DNA of 40,981 nt. Source: 66-474 sp051954935. Lineage in GTDB: Bacteria; Pseudomonadota; Gammaproteobacteria; Xanthomonadales; Rhodanobacteraceae. The first letter of the stretch is position 1. Each line of letters starts with the position of its first letter. The stretch spans positions 1-40,981 of the forward strand of contig JBQCHG010000025.1 in the NCBI GenBank assembly GCA_051954935.1, given 5' to 3'. The position numbers were made by a program, and so were the translations under genes. This document shows, in pieces, positions 38,737 through 40,981 of this stretch. Below the pieces are notes generated by a model. The model ran no database searches and was not told the origin of the DNA. It saw only the letters and a program-made list of their open reading frames with translations.

Positions 38737-38785
38737 GGTTACGTGCTGTTGACAGACGTCCCCCTATCGGTTACCGTTTGTAACC
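38737..38785 (+). promoter_or_regulatory. Rightward early promoter with operators
   Basis: TTGACA (38749-38754), 17-bp spacer, TACCGT (38772-38777). Palindrome GGTTAC-CGTTT-GTAACC at 38769-38785 covers the -10. A degenerate copy (GGTTAC at 38737, GTTGAC at 38748) covers the -35. Two sites here against one at the left promoter suggests cooperative control. Drives the plus-strand operon through ParB and AlpA toward the cassettes. Confidence 0.78.
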
Positions 38786-38818
38786 GTAAGCGCATCATCA
38801 ACCGGCAGGGGACTTCCG

Positions 38819-39058
38819 ATGAGCCAGCAAGCGCAGTTTCAGGTGGGCGCCACTTACGCGACCCGCAGCATCTGCAATCACGACTGCATCTTCAGCATCA
38901 CGGTCGCGAGCCGCACCGCCAAGACGATCACCACCACGGAAGGCAAGCGGCTGGGCATTCGCCCGCTCTCCTATGGCGTTCCCCACGAATCGGTAATGCC
39001 GCACGGCCGCTATTCGATGGCGCCCGTCATCGACGCCAGTGAGCAGGTGTCGGCATGA
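38819..39058 (+). CDS. Hypothetical early protein, 79 aa
   Basis: First gene of the rightward operon. Motif YATRSICNHDCIFSITVASR (13-32) and LSYGVPHESVMPHGRYSMAP; the former is seen in small proteins of phages and plasmids without known role. ATGA overlap to the next gene. Confidence 0.72.
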   Translation: MSQQAQFQVGATYATRSICNHDCIFSITVASRTAKTITTTEGKRLGIRPLSYGVPHESVMPHGRYSMAPVIDASEQVSA

Positions 39059-39393
39059 ACGCGCAGACGCAGCAGCACACGCCGGGGCCGTGGATCACGG
39101 ATAGGCCGTACATCCGCAGCCATGGCGGGAACGCCACCGTCTGCGAAGTAAAGGACGGCTGGTACAACCGTTCCGGCCCGCAATACAGCCAAGAGGAAAT
39201 TCAGGCCAACGCCCGCCTGATCGCCGCCGCGCCGGAGTTGCTGGAGGCGCTGCAAGCGCTCGAACCATTCCTGTCTACTCAATCACAAATGCTCGATTCC
39301 GCCTCCTTGAATGAGGGTCGCGCGAGCGATTTCGACGTGGCTTCGATGAAAGCCCGCGCCACCATCGCCAAGGCCACGGGAGCGCAGGGATGA
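39055..39393 (+). CDS. Hypothetical early protein, 112 aa
   Basis: QQHTPGPWITDRPYI at the N-terminus and ANARLIAAAPELLEALQALE (about 51-70) are hallmarks of a widespread family in phage early regions whose function is not known. Overlaps both neighbours by 4 bp. Confidence 0.75.
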   Translation: MNAQTQQHTPGPWITDRPYIRSHGGNATVCEVKDGWYNRSGPQYSQEEIQANARLIAAAPELLEALQALEPFLSTQSQMLDSASLNEGRASDFDVASMKARATIAKATGAQG

Positions 39394-39587
39394 ACCGCGC
39401 CTTCCTCCCGTTGCGGAAAGTCCGCGACCGCTCTGCGCTCTTGCGTGCGGTTCAGGAGCCGCGGTTCCAATCCCCGCGTCCCGAGCGTCAGCCGCCGTCG
39501 CTGGTGAATTCCTGGTGGTTCCTGATTCCGTTCGGGCTGATCTGCGTCGGGATGCTGCTGGCGCGCGCATGGGGGATCGTCCAGTGA
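39390..39587 (+). CDS. Small tail-anchored membrane protein, 65 aa
   Basis: Basic N-terminal half (about 1-38) then one C-terminal membrane segment (SWWFLIPFGLICVGMLLARA, about 41-60). Start overlaps the previous stop, end overlaps the next GTG. Could be a superinfection-exclusion or host-membrane factor; unproven. Confidence 0.6.
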   Translation: MNRAFLPLRKVRDRSALLRAVQEPRFQSPRPERQPPSLVNSWWFLIPFGLICVGMLLARAWGIVQ

Positions 39588-39859
39588 TCGCCCGCGAGCA
39601 CACCGGGGAAGGCTGGGGCAACCCGACCGATCCAGCGCAGGCCGAGATCTGGCTCTGCGACGGCTACGTCTGCGCCTACGACCCGCGTTCACCTGGCCTG
39701 GTCGAACTGTTCACCCAGTTCGGTCGCACTGATGCCGGTTTCGCGCGCACCAACGATGCCGCGCAGCACATCGCGTACGGCGAACTGCAGGCGCGCGGCG
39801 AGTACAAGCGCGCCAGCGAACTTCTTGGCTGCGACCAGATCGGTTCGCGGTTCGACTGA
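39584..39859 (+). CDS. Hypothetical early protein, 91 aa
   Basis: GTG start in GTGA overlap with the previous gene. WGNPTDPAQAEIWLCDGYV and YGELQARGEYKRASELLGCD; three Cys, acidic. No family recognised. Confidence 0.6.
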   Translation: MIAREHTGEGWGNPTDPAQAEIWLCDGYVCAYDPRSPGLVELFTQFGRTDAGFARTNDAAQHIAYGELQARGEYKRASELLGCDQIGSRFD

Positions 39860-39868
39860 GGGATCCCC

Positions 39869-40204
39869 ATGAACGCAACAAATGCAAGTCCGCTGGACTC
39901 CATGTTCGACAGCATGTTTCGCCCGCAACGCGGGTTCGATTCGGAAGCCGAGCGCGCCAGAGAGCGCTCGCGCGAACTGACGATCAAGGATCGCGCCGAG
40001 CGCCTCTACACCGCCGCGCGCGCGTCCGACGATGCCGTGCATGACGCGATCTACAGCGGCTTCTTCGACATCCCTAACGCGAAGCTCGCGGACCTGTTTC
40101 GCGCCGGCGACACAGCGGAATTGGGCCGCGTGATCGCTGCGGCGGCCGACAAGATTCTGCGCGACGAAGCGCGGGATGAAGCCAAGCGCGAGGCGCGTTC
40201 ATGA
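39869..40204 (+). CDS. Hypothetical early protein, 111 aa
   Basis: Strongly charged and helical: AERARERSRELTIKDRAERL (about 27-46), FFDIPNAKLADLFRAGDTAE (about 65-84), ending in RDEARDEAKREARS. No named domain. ATGA overlap with the next gene. Confidence 0.65.
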   Translation: MNATNASPLDSMFDSMFRPQRGFDSEAERARERSRELTIKDRAERLYTAARASDDAVHDAIYSGFFDIPNAKLADLFRAGDTAELGRVIAAAADKILRDEARDEAKREARS

Positions 40205-40404
40205 ACACGCCCACTCCCAATCGCGACCTCCACTCGCCCAACCCATTCGGAAAGGTCGTGTCCCTCGATCAGTTCAGGGCCACGCATCAGCGCAAGGACG
40301 CACGTAGGACCGCTCCGATCCATTCCCGGCACGAGCCGATCAATTGCCGCTGCACGTGGGATCCCGTGATCCCCGGCAATGACGATCCGCCGAGTGCCGC
40401 TTGA
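40201..40404 (+). CDS. Small protein with capsid-like NCRCTW motif
   Basis: 67 residues. The first 45 are unlike anything recognised. Residues 48-60 (INCRCTWDPVIPG) match the last residues of the minor head protein at 24009-24860 (INCRCTWSPVIPG), with clear DNA similarity too (GATCAATTGCCG shared). The motif is the metal-binding end of the head-morphogenesis fold. It may be a captured fragment of a gpF-like gene or a small zinc-binding early protein. Confidence 0.65.
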   Translation: MNTPTPNRDLHSPNPFGKVVSLDQFRATHQRKDARRTAPIHSRHEPINCRCTWDPVIPGNDDPPSAA

Positions 40405-40424
40405 ACCCTCACCAGGAGAATCCC

Positions 40425-40850
40425 GTGTCGAAGACCTTGATCAAGATTGCTGCTGACGGTACCGAAATGCCGGCCGATTCGAAGGGCCACGTCGCCGTCC
40501 TCATCCCCGAGCTCAAGCTGATGTTCCCGGCGCACGACATCGTGCAGCGTGGCGTCCGCTGGGCGGATATCCAGAAGCCGTGCGAGGACCTGCAGCTGGC
40601 CGGCTTCAATGATTGGCGTCCGGTGACGATCGAGGAAGGGTTCCTGTTCTGCGATCGCACGCGCTTCGATCCCGCATTCGATCCCGAATTCTTCCCCGGC
40701 ATCACGCCGACCTGGCACTGGACGAGCACCGTCGATGCCGAGGCACCGTCCTCGTACGCGTGGTACGTCTTTCTCCACTACGGCAGCGCGGACGTCCACA
40801 ACCGGGGCGGCAGCGGTCGCGTGCTGGCGTGCCGCGCGGCCAGTCAGTAA
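40425..40850 (+). CDS. DUF1566 (Lcl C-type-lectin-like) protein
   Basis: 141 residues from the GTG at 40425 with AGGAG at 40414-40418. WADIQKPCEDLQLAGFNDWR (about 45-64) and WTSTVDAEAPSSYAWYVFLH (about 99-118), closing with GGSGRVLACRA, are typical of the DUF1566 fold. Such domains often bind ligands or decorate surfaces; in an early operon without signal peptide its role is unclear. No reverse transcriptase or template repeat accompanies it. Confidence 0.75.
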   Translation: MSKTLIKIAADGTEMPADSKGHVAVLIPELKLMFPAHDIVQRGVRWADIQKPCEDLQLAGFNDWRPVTIEEGFLFCDRTRFDPAFDPEFFPGITPTWHWTSTVDAEAPSSYAWYVFLHYGSADVHNRGGSGRVLACRAASQ

Positions 40851-40870
40851 TTGGCTGATTGGAGATCGCC

Positions 40871-40981
40871 ATGCTCATGCACGCGAGTTCAAGCATCGAG
40901 TCCGTACGGCCGCTGCGCAACGCAGAGCGCGTCGCGCGCTACCGCGATCGCACGCAGCCCCTGACCGATCAGGCGCGCATG
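40871..40981 (+). CDS. 5' part of gene spanning the window junction
   Basis: ATG with GGAG at 40861-40864. 37 codons stay open to the last base, which completes a codon; reading on from base 1 gives 14 more codons and a stop at 45. Begins MLMHASSSIESVRPLRNAER. Joined length 51 residues. No family recognised. Confidence 0.65.
   Translation, partial: MLMHASSSIESVRPLRNAERVARYRDRTQPLTDQARM

Noticed and set aside
40425..40850. Diversity-generating retroelement target (C-type lectin-like fold)
   Set aside because: No reverse transcriptase motif, no accessory gene and no template repeat seen anywhere in the window.

Overview
The window reads as the complete, probably circular genome of a temperate contractile-tailed phage (myovirus-like, about 41 kb, GC-rich) of a proteobacterium. 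Three things support a closed circle. An intact attP region with sites on both flanks lies inside the window (4521-4790). Phage genes lie on both sides of it. A reading frame starting at 40871 runs off the right edge and continues in frame from base 1 to a stop at 45, where it overlaps the next start by 4 bp. The tail and head families, the periplasmic TonB-like cargo protein and the integron attC types fit a gammaproteobacterial host, perhaps Xanthomonadales; the host is inference only.

Layout. (1) 38749-40981 and 1-3253, plus strand: an early operon of small genes, an orphan ParB-like protein and an AlpA-like regulator/excisionase, mostly joined by 4-bp stop/start overlaps. It ends in a run of integron-type gene cassettes (2439-3313) next to the integrase. 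(2) 3318-4922: P4-type tyrosine integrase (minus) and a structured attP with a tRNA-3'-end-like core, five arm repeats and two phased repeat triplets. (3) 5266-20235, minus: tail fibres with S74 chaperones, baseplate, spike, hub, tape measure with a lysozyme domain, frameshifted tail chaperone, tube, sheath and connectors. It is interrupted by a plus-strand TonB-like cargo gene (10440-11168). (4) 20236-28755, minus: capsid, cement, protease-scaffold, minor head protein, portal, terminases and an HNH nuclease. (5) 28780-30836, minus: spanin pair, holin-like proteins and lambda-R-type endolysin, behind a late promoter and two terminators that follow a Q-like gene (30833-31300). (6) 31297-38309, minus: ninR-like nucleases (RuvC-like, HNH, NinB), DnaB helicase, degenerate methylase-like protein, O-like replication initiator with internal iterons, cII-position regulator and Cro-like gene. 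(7) 38310-38818: short CI-like repressor (plus) between two near-identical palindromic operators, each lying on a divergent promoter.

The control circuit is lambda-like: cI/cro switch, terminator after cro, O-like and DnaB replication genes, Q/pR'/tR' late switch. The structural module is that of a simple contractile phage. The most unusual content is the integron cassette array: at least two well-formed 56-bp attC sites, a half attC at the left edge and a weaker third site. The three cassettes hold small unrecognised genes that lie in the sense of the phage early operon and end against the integrase gene. No integron integrase is present.
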